The notes beneath the pieces are model-generated. The model had not been told where the DNA came from. It made no database searches and saw only the letters and a program-made list of their open reading frames with translations. A stretch of DNA of 64,000 nt from Oxytricha trifallax (taxonomy: Eukaryota > Ciliophora > Spirotrichea > Sporadotrichida > Oxytrichidae), in contig ARYC01000369.1 of NCBI GenBank assembly GCA_000711775.1, forward strand, positions 62,001-126,000, written 5' to 3'. Shown in pieces: positions 45,429-59,047 of the stretch (positions within the stretch are counted from its first letter, which is position 1; each line of letters begins with the position of its first letter). The position numbers and the translations under genes are program-made.

Positions 45429-46602
45429 GATATTTTCAATTGAATCTGATAATAATTTCAAATTTAGATATTGTTCTAAAAATAAGAATTAAATAAAAAA
45501 TTATACCATAATTTTTCATTTTTTCATGATTCAATTTTATTTTATTCACTTTATAAGCAAATTAATAATTTTAAAAGATTTTTAATGAAAACTAAACTCT
45601 TTTTTTTCCAATTAGTTTATACGAGAGATGAAACTTTGATATATAACTTTAGATATTTTGCTTAATTTCTTAAAATTAATAAACTATGTCTTTTTCATAA
45701 CACGATTTGTTCTAGATCCTCTTTAGTTTAATTATATGTATGCATTTGTGAATTTAATTTCTCAATTTTACTTCACATATATGATAATGAAAATTATAAT
45801 TATAAATTTAAATTGTGATATTTTTTAGTTGTAATAATGTAAGTATTTTAATTTCTTTTTATGAATTAATTATTCATTGATTTCTGTATAAAAGCAATTT
45901 TTTTGGAATTTATATTTATTATTTAATTAAAAGATTATTTATGTCACAAAATTGTAAATTTTTTCATAAAAATTAGATGTATTTTATTTTACTGGATTGA
46001 AATAAAAAAGAATTCATAAGCATAAATAATTAATATATTGATTACAACAGTATATATAATTAAGTATCTTATCAAGGTGTTTAAATAATAAATAAAATTA
46101 AGTAACTTTTATATAAAAGAATGATATATAATAATAAATTTTAATTTAATGGTTGTAAATATTTAGTAAATCAAATTTAAATATAATTTTACTTGCTAAT
46201 ATGCACACTATTTTTGCTAAAGTTATTAAAGGGGATGTTAAATTTGAAAAAAAAGTATAAAAATAAATATATTTATATATAAAATCATATTATTAATTTG
46301 AAAAAAATTAAGATTAATTCAACAAATCTATTTACAACCAACTCACTTCCTTACTTTTTTCAAAATTTTTAATTAAAATAATAATTAAGGTTTTGGTACT
46401 TTTATTAAAAATATTAAATAAATTTTAAATGCTATTTCCATTCACTCAGAAATCGCTTTTCATAAATGAGTTAAGATAAAATTATTTGTCTATATATGCA
46501 TTTAAAATATAGTTTGTTATTTTTTTTACTCTAAAATTAATGTTTTTTTAATGCAGATTTGATAATGATGTTAATTTAATTTAAATAAATTTAACTTATT
46601 TT
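45429..46602. other. AT-rich spacer
   Basis: Nothing recognised in 1.2 kb. Confidence 0.3.
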
Positions 46603-47190
46603 TAGGTGCTTTTACATGAAGAAGAATCCTAATATATTTCTAATTTTATTAATATAAATCCTTTCTAATAATTTAAGGTAAGTTAATATTGTAATTAATA
46701 TTATAAAGTAAGAAATTAAATTAAAATTTTAGGAAAAATTAATTGAAGAATTTAAATTTTATTTTAATTATGATTTGCTGAAATTTTGATAAATGTCATA
46801 GTAATAAAACAAGATTATTTTTTTATATATTTGAATTACATAATATAAATGTAGAGAAAGGTAGTATATTAACCTCAAGATTTACAGACACCAGTTAGCA
46901 AAGCGAAAATTGCTAAAGAATCTGAAAAATCACAAAAAATTGAAAATGACGTTCTAAATCTTAAAATATTATTGAATCATTCCAATATTATTATTTCATT
47001 TAAATAAATTTAAGTTGAGAAATTATTTATTATAATAGATTTTATAATACAATTGCTTATTAGATAAACTGTGTATTATTGGTGCAAAAATGTAAAAATT
47101 AAGGTAGAAAAAATTTGCAAGTCGTGAGCAGTAACATTAAAAGGAACTAATTTGCATTTAAAAAAAGATAATACAAGAGGAGAAAATTAT
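46603..47190 (+). repeat. Dispersed repeat R3, copy 2
   Basis: Block 1 at 46603-46682, block 2 at 46852-46965 reading MQRKVVYQPQDLQTPVSKAK. A third, weaker block near 47080-47150 also resembles copy 1 and reads KMQKLRQKKFASREQQ. Block 1 has lost its frame relative to copies 1 and 3. Confidence 0.7.
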
Positions 47191-48413
47191 AGTTATTTTT
47201 TAAATGAATTTTTAGCAAAAGTAATTTATAATTTTTGGTTTATTTCATCATAATGAATTAAAAGCATGGGCGACATGATAAGCCAAAGATAATCATTTTT
47301 GTAAGAAAATAGATTAGCTGTTCAAATTTAAATATATAAAACTACATCTTTACTAGTTTGTTGAAGTTAAATTAAATAAAACAGCTTTTTTTATTACAAA
47401 TTCTTATGTTCTTCAACATTATTTTCTTGTATTTTAAGAAAAATATACTTAATAAATTATGAATGATATATATATTTTTACAAATTAATATTAAATAATT
47501 ACTCATGAATTATAATAATAATATATTTTTATTTAAATTCAAGGATTTGGTTCAAGGACAACCTCAGGACAGTTAAAAAATTATTTATTCTTTTATTCAA
47601 TAAACTGATGAAAATATTTTACGTAATATGATAATAAATTTAAATAATACCTTTTTTATCACCACAACAAGTTTTTTTAAAGGAATTAATATGAAGCACT
47701 TATTTCTGGTAAATTTTGGTCTGAAATATCAAATCAAATAGTAAAACGATCTTTAAATCGTACTTATATAAAAGATTAGTTATAAAATTGTTGAAGTATT
47801 TTATATCTTTTGTTTATTATTTGGCAAAAAAATTGATACATTTCAACAAAAATTAATATTTATAAATATGATTCAAAGTAAATACAATAAAGCTATTAAT
47901 TCAATAATAAAGTGACTATTATAATATTTATCAACTTAATTAAACTTATTTAAGGATATCTTACTAATAGTTTTAAATTAATTAATAGTTTATTCCCATC
48001 AATTTAAAATATAATTATTGTTTTTTTTATTTTTGTATAGTACTACAAAATTATAACCAAATTTTATGGAAAAAGATTCAAAATAGTTGAATAAGTTTAT
48101 AAATATTCTTGACTAAAAATTAAAAATAGTTGCTATAAAGTTTTTATTTTTATTCAATATTTTCAAACGAAACTAATGAAAAAGAATGTTTTAAAAATAG
48201 ATTTACATATAAAAAAATTTTGCATAATAAATCATCTACCACTAGATAGTAATTGTCTAAAATAGTTATTAATCTTTACTTAATAAAAAGTTTTAATATT
48301 ATAATTTAAAAAGCATTAAGAAAAAGAAATATTAAATTTCAATAAATATTTAAATATTATTAATTTTAAATTATAATAGTAAATAAACACAATTAATTAT
48401 ATACCAAATATAG
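47191..48413. other. AT-rich spacer
   Basis: Nothing recognised in 1.2 kb. Confidence 0.3.
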
Positions 48414-48690
48414 TTATGGAGTGAGGCCAAGAAACCTGAAAGTATGTATGATATGGTAAGTGGAATGGCATAAGACTAAAAAGAAATGATTTAAATATAA
48501 TATTAAATGTTGCATTATCAAAGAGAGATGTAGCATTATCAAAGAGAGATAGTTCATGAACTAAGAGATTTGAGGCATGATATAAGAGAGATATTTGATA
48601 ATATTAGAGGAACTGTTAAATAAATGAGCACTAATCTTCAAAAAATATCAAGAGAGCAAAAGTAAATTAAAATTTAATTTTAGATTGATT
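48414..48690 (+). CDS. Coiled-coil coding segment
   Basis: Plus frame from about 48414 includes SEAKKPESMYDMVSGMAQDQ and HELRDLRHDIREIFDNIRGT, with strong heptad character and Gln from UAA/UAG. A 24-bp near-tandem repeat (GCATTATCAAAGAGAGAT) lies at 48512-48550. No stop within the protein-like part. Probably an MDS of a coiled-coil protein. Confidence 0.55.
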
Positions 48691-50050
48691 TTAATTAAAA
48701 AAATATTATTTATTAAATAATAATTTATTTTCAGGCTTTTATCTTTTTTATCTCCCCACTCTCAATTTTAACTTCATTTATAAATTAATATTATATTCCG
48801 ATTTTTTTATCTCTCAATAAATCAAATCCCATTAGGATTTAACCTTAATTACAATAATCGGAAAAAAAATCATTCTTTGTTTATCTAAAAATAATAAATT
48901 CTATAATTGCATTGAATATAAATTATAAAAAAATCTTTTTCACATCACACTATACTTCTTTCTTTAATAAATAATCATATATATATTTAGAATTCTCACT
49001 GAATCAATGCAAAATTAAGGATTGTAAATTTTGTTCAGTTAAAAAAATAGTGGAAAATCTTACTATTTTTTTAATTATGTGCAATTGTAAACTCTATCCC
49101 TTCGTCAGTAAGCCTTTATTAAATTTACTATTTTATATGAATTTACTTATAATTTTAATTTTTCAATTAAGTAAAATCTCTGGTCTCTTTTTTTTTTTCA
49201 AGGCTTTTTGTTTGTAAAATTTTTAAACCTCTCTTTAATTTGTTAATAAAGCCAGTTTTTATTAAGCAGTGAAATTTTTGAAGGTAAGCCAACTATGATT
49301 AGTATAGTAGCAAACCACGTCATTAGATCTCTTATGCGATAGATAAGTCATACGTTTCTTATCTAAACATGCATTTATTTAATAAAAAGCTCTTTTTACC
49401 ATCACAGTTTTAATAAATTTTACGATAAATTAATTAATTAGGAGAAATTATGATAGAGAATATACATTAATTACTTAAAATTATAGTATATAGGAAATAA
49501 AAATAGTACTAGAAATAATATATATATTGATACCATACTAGTGCAAATATTAAAATCAAGAAAGATGACAAATACAATTATATATAATACCCGATTATTT
49601 ATAGTAGGCAAACTTATAATTCCACAATATATTTATTATAAAATATAATATCTTATTTTCCTATGCTACACCAATAAAAATATAGAAAAAATATTTTTAT
49701 CTATTTTTTCCGAATATAAATTTTATGGATTTATATGGTCCAAATAATTCAGTTTTAATATGATTTTAGAAATTTAATTAGTCTTTTATAAGCGATTATT
49801 TTAAATGCGATTTTTAAATAGTAACTTTCATATAAAAACATTTAACATTACTAAAAAAGTATTTAACTTTATTAAAATTAATTTTATGACTAAAAAACAA
49901 TTAAATTACTATTTAAATTAAATAATGATATAATATAAATTATAGGTAAGGTTCTTCATGAAGTTTCTCATAACATATTTATATTCTAAATTTTCTTTAA
50001 TTTAATAATTTTTTCTTTTAATTAAATAAATCCAAACATATTTTATAACA
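48691..50050. other. AT-rich spacer with one weak coding hint
   Basis: At 49285-49370 a plus frame reads KPTMISIVANHVIRSLMRQI, possibly an MDS. Otherwise nothing recognised. Confidence 0.3.
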
Positions 50051-50149
50051 ATGGACAGCTTCATAAGAGATCTAAAAATATTGGAATTAAACGCTCAGCA
50101 AAATTATAAGTTTAGATGCAATAGTAAGGTCCAATTACTTCTTAAATGA
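50051..50149 (+). CDS. Short ORF or MDS, 32 residues
   Basis: ATG 50051 to TGA 50147-50149, reading MDSFIRDLKILELNAQQNYK. Composition is protein-like and GC is locally raised. It may be a first MDS, the TGA then lying in flanking DNA. Confidence 0.35.
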   Translation: MDSFIRDLKILELNAQQNYKFRCNSKVQLLLK

Positions 50150-50417
50150 ACCGACTGAATATAAAAAGTCGAAATTTCTTTTAATTTTTTAAAAAAATAA
50201 ATATTATCTTTACATATCTAAATAAAGTTTTTTTTTCTTTTAAATCTAGAAAAATAAATGGGTATATAATTATCTTTTACAAGATTAATTAAAAGCAAAA
50301 AATTATTTTATATAAATAAAATTGTGGACTTCTAATAGGATAATATTAATGATAATTTAATAATTTTCCTTATGGAATTATAAAAGAGGAAGCTAATATT
50401 TTAATTAAGTTTAGTGA

Positions 50418-50666
50418 TTGTTTATATCTATTGATCAAGAGCGCTTTCTATAATTCTTTGATAAAATTAAGGCAACAAAAAGTTTTTAATATCAAAGATA
50501 TTTATAAAGCGTTTTATTCATTTAAAATAAAATTAATTAAAAGATATATTTAAAAAATTATAAATTAAATAGTGAAATAATGAAAAAAATATTAAATTTT
50601 TTAAGATATTTATGGAAAGAGAAAATAATAAATTGTAAAACTCCTAATTATAAACTATTTTTGTGA
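50418..50666 (+). CDS. Candidate C-terminal coding segment
   Basis: Plus frame without UGA from 50418 to TGA 50664-50666, with ISIDQERFLQFFDKIKATKS at the start. The second half is AT-driven and may be spacer. No ATG. Confidence 0.35.
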
Positions 50667-50868
50667 ACTAAGCCTAACCGATTCGTGCCAGAAATTAAAA
50701 CCTAAATTTCTCTAGTATTTATTGGCTATTAATCGAGAATGTATAATTTTTAAGTTTATTTTTCATTCATTAAAATTTGACAATAACTAAATAATAAATA
50801 CAAGCTCAAACTTTTTGTTAGCATCAACTTTTTCTTATACAGAAAGTTGATTTAAAAATAAATAATAT

Positions 50869-50947
50869 AGAAGAAATTTAAACATGAACGGACAGTTGCA
50901 ATGTCTCATTATAGCTTCCTGAGCTTCATAATTCAATATTGTAAGAC
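50869..50947 (+). CDS. Candidate MDS
   Basis: Plus frame KKFKHERTVAMSHYSFLSFI in a GC-richer patch. Start and stop absent. Confidence 0.35.
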
Positions 50948-51179
50948 AAATTTAATATTTTAGCAATGATTAATTGCAGAAGATATTATTACATAGTATT
51001 GATTTTATTTAAGTTGATGAGAAGAATGTTTGTAAAGTGTTTTTTTGTTAAATTTTGTAGAGAATTTTTAATTACTTATTAAATTAGATTTAGAATCTTC
51101 AATTTTTATAAAAGCCTTTATAAACTAAATAATAAAGCTTGAATTAATAAAGTTTCATATAAAAAAAAATATTTAACTC

Positions 51180-51985
51180 TTCTTTGCACGGGCTTTGGGG
51201 GTTTTAAATGTCTCCGCAACTACTAGATAGTAACCAAAGTTCGTTTAAGTCAAGAAATGATCCTAGTGTGTCCAAAAGGCGAGCAGTGAGATGGCACAAT
51301 AATATAGAATTAATAATATAAAAATTTATAATTAGTCAGATAAAGAATCCTCAAATTTACTGTTTTAAAGACGATAGATTTTTAAAGTTTTCTAATGACG
51401 ATTTAAATTTATAATATTCTCAACGATGCAAACAATAAATATAGTTATAATCTTGTAATTAAATTAAAAATTATACTTTTGGTTTATTTGCTTTTATATA
51501 AATACAATCAAAAACTTTATAAATAAACATTTTAAAGAAACTTAAAATTTAAAACACATATATATTAATTCTCACCTTATACCTAACCAGATTAACTTTT
51601 AATTTCATAATTTATGATATAATAAATCTGTCTATTAACACACACATCTATATTATATGTTTCTCATTATATATCCAATAAAGTTAAGTTATATTTAATG
51701 CAATCACTTTTTCCACTTAAATATTTGAAATTGATGTAAATATTTAAAAAAAATTGAAAAAAATTTATTTATTTGTATCCATGTAGTTAAATGATTTCTT
51801 GTTAAAGTTTGATATACTCCGAGAGATCAGATGAATTTATTCTATGATAATTTTGAATAGAAATCTCTATTTTAATCATGCAGTTACCTTTACTTAATTT
51901 CTTGACTTTAATTGAAATGTAAAATTAATAATAATAAATTTTAATCCATATAATACTAAAATAATAAACAGAGCTTCTAACAAAT
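51180..51985 (+). repeat. Dispersed repeat R4, copy 1, with reading frame
   Basis: About 800 bp shared with 63140-63855. A frame from ATG 51208 (MSPQLLDSNQSSFKSRNDPS) is free of UGA for about 210 codons; the first 75 residues are protein-like and basic (SKRRAVRWHNN), later parts are AT-driven. Also shared is TTCTAATGACGATTTAAATT. The copy at 63163 begins with a similar peptide, so the frame was probably coding. Unknown family. Confidence 0.6.
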
Positions 51986-52010
51986 ATTAATTTCAATCCA
52001 CCCTCAATCT

Positions 52011-52199
52011 CTATAAACTGATTTTTAATAAACTTTTTTCTAAAGCCTTTTTTAATTTCTCTCTTATATAGAAGTGATTAAAATAATTTTTCAAAAAAAG
52101 TAGTGGAGGATTATATCTTAAGATAGTAATGTGATAAAGGGAATAGTCAAAGTTGTGGGAATAAATTTTATATTCTCTAATTAGTTTAATTATATTCAA
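52011..52199 (-). CDS. Candidate coding segment, minus strand
   Basis: Minus frame with YKIYSHNFDYSLYHITILRY and a basic C-terminus (REKLKKALEKSLLKIS), closing at a TGA just beyond 52011 if UAG is read as Gln. AT-rich, so only a weak call. Confidence 0.3.
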   Translation of the reverse strand: MNIIKLIREYKIYSHNFDYSLYHITILRYNPPLLFLKNYFNHFYIREKLKKALEKSLLKISL

Positions 52200-52337
52200 T
52201 CTTCATGATCAAATACTATAATATTATGAAGAATATTGTTATCACACTCTAGTTTTAAAGTTTCAATATAAAATAATGATAAAAAATATTATTATTACCA
52301 GATTTATTAATGTGGATTAACAAAATAGGAAATGATA

Positions 52338-52462
52338 ATGCTCCTGTATAAATAGATTACACGAACAATTAGAGTTAGTTAATAAGGGTGTATGATCTTA
52401 ATTCCATAATATTGTTAGGAAGAGATACTAGATTTTCAATATGAATCAGACAAAGTTAATAT
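52338..52462 (+). CDS. Coding segment beside TBE-4
   Basis: Plus frame MLLYKQITRTIRVSQQGCMI continuing LIPQYCQEEILDFQYESDKV up to the TBE-4 border. Good composition with Gln from UAA/UAG. TBE-4 inserted at or just after its end. Confidence 0.45.
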
Positions 52463-52559
52463 ATTCAAAACCCCTTAATGAGGTTTATAAGTGCTTTGAT
52501 TAGTAGGGTATAGTTGGGGTTTTATTGGGGTTAGTAGAGAAATTTGGCCAATTCGCAAA

Positions 52560-53573
52560 ATGAGAAATAGAAATTAGCGAAATTTAGGGTCTATTTATGA
52601 TGAGTTATATTTAGATTTTCTTCTTAGCTTAGGTATGGTACAAGTATTAATATAGACTAAGTCAAACCAGTACTGAATTATACAGCCATAGCAAGACTCC
52701 TACGCAAGGATGCCTCAACAGTTAGGTATCATTGCTTGTTAGCTGTTTAACATTTTAATTCTGGCTCTTGAAAGCATCCTGCAAGAAAAAAAAAGATTTC
52801 TCAGGCTCATATTGAATTCCTCTGCGACTCTAAGATTTTAAACTATTGGTAGCACTTTCTATTAGACTAGAGAGTGGTAATGTTTTAGAGTAAATTTACT
52901 GACATTCGTATCTCTCCTTAGACTAAAGCCAATATTTATAGAAGAAATGGTATTAATTTCAAGACTGTCAACATAGTGAGAGAGTGATTGATTTTACTGT
53001 ACCATTTTATAGCAATAAAATAAACTATATTTATGATTAAATGCAGAGGGCTATTGACAATAACATCAAATTTATACACGCTGATGAAGCTGTATTCACC
53101 TTCAACACTTTTATTAATAAGTCCTGTTATAAGAAGTATGATAATCTAGAAGTTTATGACTAAAAAGGGAAGGTAGTCACCCATGCAATTTTAGCTAGTA
53201 TTAGTGAACATTCGGGCTTAGAGAGTTATGTCATTTTCCCTCTATTAAGAGAGAGTAGTATATAGAGTTCCTACATAAGCTCAGAGAAGAGTATAAAGGA
53301 GTCTAAGAAAGCTTATGAAGAGTTAAACATAACTCCTGTATACAACGTTCCTTATGTTCCATAATTTAATGGAATTAAATTCTACTGGAGTTAAATCTAG
53401 AATCACTACAAGAAACTGCTGCTGTATCATCATATGCATGACTTGCCCATGATTCAGTAGACTTGATACAGAGTAGCTGCAAGAGAGTAAGCATAGATAA
53501 GACAATAATTTGTGCGAGAGAGGGAAGAATGAATGTTTATAAATAAGTTTTAGATTTAAATGAACGAATAAGT
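52560..53573 (+). pseudogene. TBE-4 42 kDa transposase remnant
   Basis: ATG 52560 kept, UGA at codon 71 present (NSGS-stop-KHPARK), then frameshifts at 52793 and 52980 and a deletion that removes the second catalytic Asp region near 53290. The normal stop is mutated to CGA. Confidence 0.85.
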
Positions 53574-54361
53574 TCACATATTAAACTAACCCATAAAGGG
53601 GTTTGCTTCTCTTTCTTCTCCTCTTCTTATTGCTTGCTTGGGCCCATATTTCTTCTCTTAGTACCAGCTCCTGCATTATGTTCATTTCATCTGACTTTTA
53701 AGCATCTTTATAAAGCATCTTGCTCACTTCATGAATAGTCTATGACTTTCTCTCTCTGTAAACCTTTGCATGTTCTTTCTTTAGGAATATACTAGTACCA
53801 GGTTCCCCAAAAAAGTTATGAATCAAAGCTTACTAGAGAGGTAAGGATGCTTTTTAAGCTCAGCGAGCCAAGTTTTGCTTATTAGAATGCCTCGCTTCTT
53901 TTAATCTTCAGGAGAAATAGAGTAGCATCTTTGTAAGCTTATTTAATGATCGCTCTAAGATAACTCTCTTTTAAAGTACCAAGAACACCAAAGAAGAGAC
54001 TTCTTTCTGGAAGCTTAGCAGAGAGTTGTTTCTTGGTAGGAAGATAAACTACCATCTCTTTATCTTTAATTCCATCTTCGGTAAAATTGGTGACAGAAAT
54101 CTTTGGATAGTTTGAATCCCTTTCAACTTAATCTTATTGTTTTTAAAGGCCTTCTTCTCATCACATAGTATAGCTTTTAAGAATGATATTTTGGTACCTT
54201 CCATGGTTGGAGGAATAAACTAACTACACTTAAAGTAAAAAATCAGAAAATATTCTTACCATGTTAAGTGAGGTAACGATAAAGATATTCTTCTCTTCTA
54301 AACTTTGAGATCATTTCTTGAGCCTCAACTCTCTTCAATGTAGTACTAATATAGATTACAT
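53574..54361 (-). pseudogene. TBE-4 22 kDa remnant
   Basis: Homologous along its length to the other 22 kDa genes but with several indels. The 3' splice site of intron 2 (near 53805) is mutated. Confidence 0.75.
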
Positions 54362-54809
54362 CTTTGTTCCTTCTTCTATTAATAAATATCTAACTTTAAT
54401 ATATAGACTTCTTGATCTTACTGTTTAAGAACTTTCTATAAAATATGGGCATCTTATAGGAGATTAATCTTATAATGATACGTGAAGAAAGTTGGCAGAA
54501 GCTGTAACAAACTTCAGAGATGGATCTCCATTTTCATTAATTTAGTTCCTTTAAATTAGTATTAAATTTTTTTAAAAAAATTTAATTTGTACTAGTACTT
54601 AATCTGTTTAATTTTAATTGGTATCAGTTTTATAGTACCAAAACTCAATTAGTACCTAGTTTTAACTAATAAGGTTGTAATGGAAAAGTTCCAAAATAGT
54701 TAAAAACTTAATTAGTACCACTACCAACCTGAATTTTTTCTAAGTTTGTACCAAAATCAAAAATATTAAGCATGAAATTAGAAAAATTATAGTAATAAAC
54801 TAAGTACAA

Positions 54810-56364
54810 TATGAACTCTAACACTTCAAAATCAACCCTTATTGCTGCTTTGCCAACTCCTATAAAGAGTAACTCAAACTTGAGAGGTTATTTGAGCTTT
54901 GAAAAAGAAATTTAAAATAAAAATTAAACATATCGGCTTGCTTAAATCAAAAAGCAGTTTCTCTTAGCAATAGATAATCAAAGCTCAACTTTGGCACCAC
55001 TAAAAAGCCAGAAGTTATTTATGTTGAGTTAGAGATAGAGCTAAGAGCTCTCGAATTAGAAGCTGAATTTTTCATAATTGAAGTTAATAATAAGTAATAG
55101 AATGCAGATTTAGGAGTTTAAACACAAAATGAATTGGTTGAGGAATAAAAGGAGCAGCAAAAAATTTAAAAATAAAAAACCTTTCAAATGCAAGGAGTGT
55201 TTGAATTTCTCCTCAACTGAATCCAGTTTAAGAGGCATGTCAAAGATTTACATTTTGGCAAATCCAAGGTATATTTTAAGCATGACAAAATCAAGGAAGG
55301 TGTTAGTGCACGATTTTTATGAAATCATACACTCAATCAGCTTAAGTTAAAAGACACATGCAAAAACATCATTGAAGCGAGTTTTTAATGTAAGACAAAG
55401 AAACATAAGCAATTTATACCACCAAGAGAATGTCCAATATTATAGAGTCTCAAAAAGAGAAGGAAGAGAGATTGAAGAAGTAGAAACGATTGGAGTCAAT
55501 GAACCAAGAATTATATATAGTATTCTTATAAGAGAGAGCTATGTATTTACCTCCATTAAATACAGTAGATCTCAGTTTTTATATTGACAACAATTTACAA
55601 ATTTACGTGCCTAGCAAGGCAAATCTCATAGTAATTGATGAGTATGCTTAAAAGGTATATCCTTTAAAAAATCTTGTTAGGAACGAGCAGTGTCAAAATG
55701 AGTTTACCAAAAAATAATACTAAAAGAGGCTCAGAAAAGGTAATGCAAGACCTTCATTAAACTTGATAGGTTATTCTTGAACATGATTTTATTGCACTAA
55801 GATTTAAGAAGTATGAAATGAATTTAAAATTATCTCTACCATAATAGAAACCCAGATAACTTCAATGAGATACTCGCTGAAATTACCAAGTGTGTGAAAG
55901 AGCTCCATAATTTGGAGTATGTTCATAGAGATTTAAAGTCAGAAAATATAATTAAAAAAATCTCTGTCCTTTAGAAAATAGTAGTCATTGATTTCAATAG
56001 ATCATTAAGGAAAGAAATAGTGACTTTAGCTAATGTACTAGGCACATCTGATCACTTCCCAATAAGAGAGAAATGACTAATTGCTCTGTTTAGTGGGAAG
56101 TCTGGCGATAGCAGAAATTATCATAGAGTGCGATATGGAAAATATGTCTTACTTTGGAACAAAACAAGAGAAGTAATCAATAAGTTTGGCTTTTAAACAT
56201 ATCAAGAAAGAAGATGTTTCCACTGAGATTAAGAAAATTTTTGAGATAATCATAATAAGAGCTCCAGCATATTCAAGATCATCATTAGAGAAGGTAAAAT
56301 TGAAACAATAAAGAGAGCTAAGTTCAAGAGATACCACAAAGATACACTGATAAAATTTCTTTGA
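54810..56364 (+). pseudogene. TBE-4 57 kDa remnant with upstream ORF
   Basis: Upstream ORF start at 54810 (MNSNTSKSTLIAALPTP), then a zinc-finger/kinase frame from about 54930 with broken fingers near 55200 and VHRDLKSEN near 55920. The 57 kDa ATG is mutated to ATA. Ends TGA 56362-56364. Confidence 0.8.
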
Positions 56365-56692
56365 AAAAAGTACACTAATAATCATTAAATATTCATAAAA
56401 CTCACATAAAACCTGCGTTTTCTCTACTAACCACAATAAGACAAACTGTACCCTACAAATCAATAACTAAAACATCTAAATAAGATGTTTTTTGGATTTT
56501 GAATGTGTTTCACACTCACTTGAAGTTAAATTTTTTTTGGGGAAATATGGAAATGTTTTCGTCTATTTTTTGCGTTTATTAAATTTTTACATTTTTTATT
56601 AACTATTAAAAAATTTTTTTTTTCAATTGAAAATTTTATCTTACTGAAATTATCCTGATAATTAAATCAAATACATTAATTCAACATATTTT

Positions 56693-57085
56693 AAGGTGCT
56701 TTTACATGAAGAAGAATCCTAATATAATTACTTATTCTAATTATATAAATTTACTCATAATTTAAGGTAAGATATTATTGTAATTAATATTATTGAGTAA
56801 AAAGATTTTTTTAAAAAATATATCTATAAATTTAAATCTTGGAATAATAAGTTATTTTTTATATAAAATTACCAAATAATTAAATTATATTAACTACTTT
56901 ATAATTTAAATAAAATATATTAACCATTATATCTTCTTGTAATTTAAGATTTATAATATTAATGTAGAGACAAATAAAATATTAACCTCAAGATTAACAA
57001 ACACCATCAGACTAAGCAAGTATTGCTAATCGATCTGAGAAATTACAAAAAACTGAGAACAAGGTTTTAAACCTAAAATTATTCT
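56693..57085 (+). repeat. Dispersed repeat R3, copy 3
   Basis: Block 1 56693-56770 (ATG AAG AAG reads MKKNPNIITYSNYINLLIIQ up to GGTAAG), block 2 from 56950 reads MQRQIKYQPQDQQTPSDQAS and continues NRSEKLQKTENKVLNLK. Confidence 0.7.
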
Positions 57086-59047
57086 AAATTTTTATATTTA
57101 TATATTTATCTATATAAATGATTTTTTCTTTAATTTCATTCACTTGTTGATAAATAATTCCATCATTTATATTTGTAATAAAGAAAGTGTTATAAAGTGG
57201 ATTTTATAATGTAGAAATTACTTTGTAGCTCATCAAAGTATAATCTTTATAATAAATATGAATTTTAGATAATTTTTAATTTTATTATATATTTTAAGGG
57301 GACTACTTTGGAATTAATTGGCTTTACTACTAGTTTTGTATTATCTAGAAAAATGTCAAAGTAAATTTACCAATATTTAATTATAAAAGTGGGTAATGTC
57401 AATAATAAATTGAATTTAAAGTTTATACCAAAATTAAAAATAATTAGTTTATTTTTTAGTATAATTTATGTAAACTTATATAAATTTATACTATAATTAT
57501 CCCTCTAATAGAAAGATATTTTATAGTTTTCTAGGGTTTACAGGTTATTTACTTAGTTTTTTTTAAAATTAGTCAGTTGTATATTTTGTTACATTAATTC
57601 ATTAGTGAAATCAAACTGTTTTTGTGGTTTGCTTAAAATTAAAAATGACATGTTAAAATCGATTGATTAATAATCAAAAAAAATCAGTACAATGCTTTAT
57701 AACTTTAAAATTTCCGAAGAATCAATCACTATATTTAGAGTATCTGTTTTGTAAATAAAATATAAATTCCACTCACAACAGATTTACTTCTAAACCTCAA
57801 CATTCTATCTTAAACTGCATTTTTATTCACAATTTCAGTTTTAAATTAATTAATATGGCATTAAATAACTGTGCATTAATTGGCCTATATATCAATAAAT
57901 AAATGTATTTATAAGTGTTATAATCGTTATATTTTATATTATATTAGTTTTTTATGTATATAGACATAAAGTAAAAATATTTAAATTTATATCATATTAA
58001 GCAAAAAGTCCTCTAAACATACATAACAATAAACTAAAAATCATTAATTACTAAATATAGCAATTATCAAAATCATTTTTATATAAAAGTAAAACTATAT
58101 TTGAAATTTAGGTGTATTGATTCAAGAAAGATAAAGAAGCACAAGTAAAATATATATTTATTGAAAATGTATTTTTATATAAAAAAATATCTCTAAAAAT
58201 ATTAAAATGTATCATAACCCAGAAATTTAATTATAAAAAACCGATAAAATTATATTTTGAAAAAACTTAAATAAAACTATCTTACAACTATATTTACTAA
58301 TTAAATTAAAACTTGTTTATTTCAGTATATAAATTTTATAAATACTTATTTATTTTTCGCTTTTTATATTTCTTTCAATATTATATAGTTTTATAAAGCA
58401 TAAATTATCCGAAAAATTAATCAACAATTAAATGTTTTAACATTTCAGATTGCTTAATTTATAACATATTTTTTAATTTGATAGATAAAAAGATGATGTA
58501 GATTTTTATTTTAAAGTGTAAAAATAATACATTAAATAGCTTTTGTGATATCTAATTTTTTAAGCCGATATTTAAATTTCTTATGAAATATTAATTTTTA
58601 GTGAAGAAATTTTTTTTATTTTTCACCTAAAATTAGACATAAGGTAAGGATAATTGTTTAAAAGAGTTGAAGTTTATAAAAGCAAGAATTTATTTACTAA
58701 ATTATCAAAAGAGTATATTTTATCTGGAAAATTTATTGTATTTATAATTTGTGAATATAAACTTTAATAATTTAAATTAACTTACTAGACAACAATTACA
58801 ATTAAGTTGATGGTAAAAATTATTAGGCAGATGATTTTATTTTAAATTTTATCACTTAAGATTTGAAAAAGCCCATAATTAGTTTTTTATATAAAATAGA
58901 TAACAAATATAAAGATATCACTATAAATATGAAAAGAAAATTATTACATATTTGATTTTCTAAAGGAAACATTAAGAATAAAGAAATAAATTTTTACACG
59001 ATTTATAATATTAATCAATCTTTGTTAAATATTAATAATTATATAAA
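57086..59047. other. AT-rich spacer
   Basis: About 2 kb with nothing recognised. Confidence 0.3.

Larger units (their letters stand above)
52466..56501 (+). mobile_element. TBE transposon copy 4, decayed
   Basis: Left end CAAAACCCCTTAATGAG has lost one CCCCAAAA unit; the right end is degraded (GATGTTTTTTGGATTTTG, to 56501). Left flank ATT (52463-52465). Same gene order as TBE-1 but with many substitutions and indels in every gene. This is the oldest copy by divergence. Confidence 0.9.

Noticed and set aside
53323..53577. Minus-strand ORF of 84 codons
   Set aside because: It lies antisense within the decayed TBE-4 transposase gene.
56149..56463. Minus-strand ORF of 104 codons, and a similar one at 26294-26485
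   Set aside because: Both are antisense to the C-terminus of TBE 57 kDa genes.
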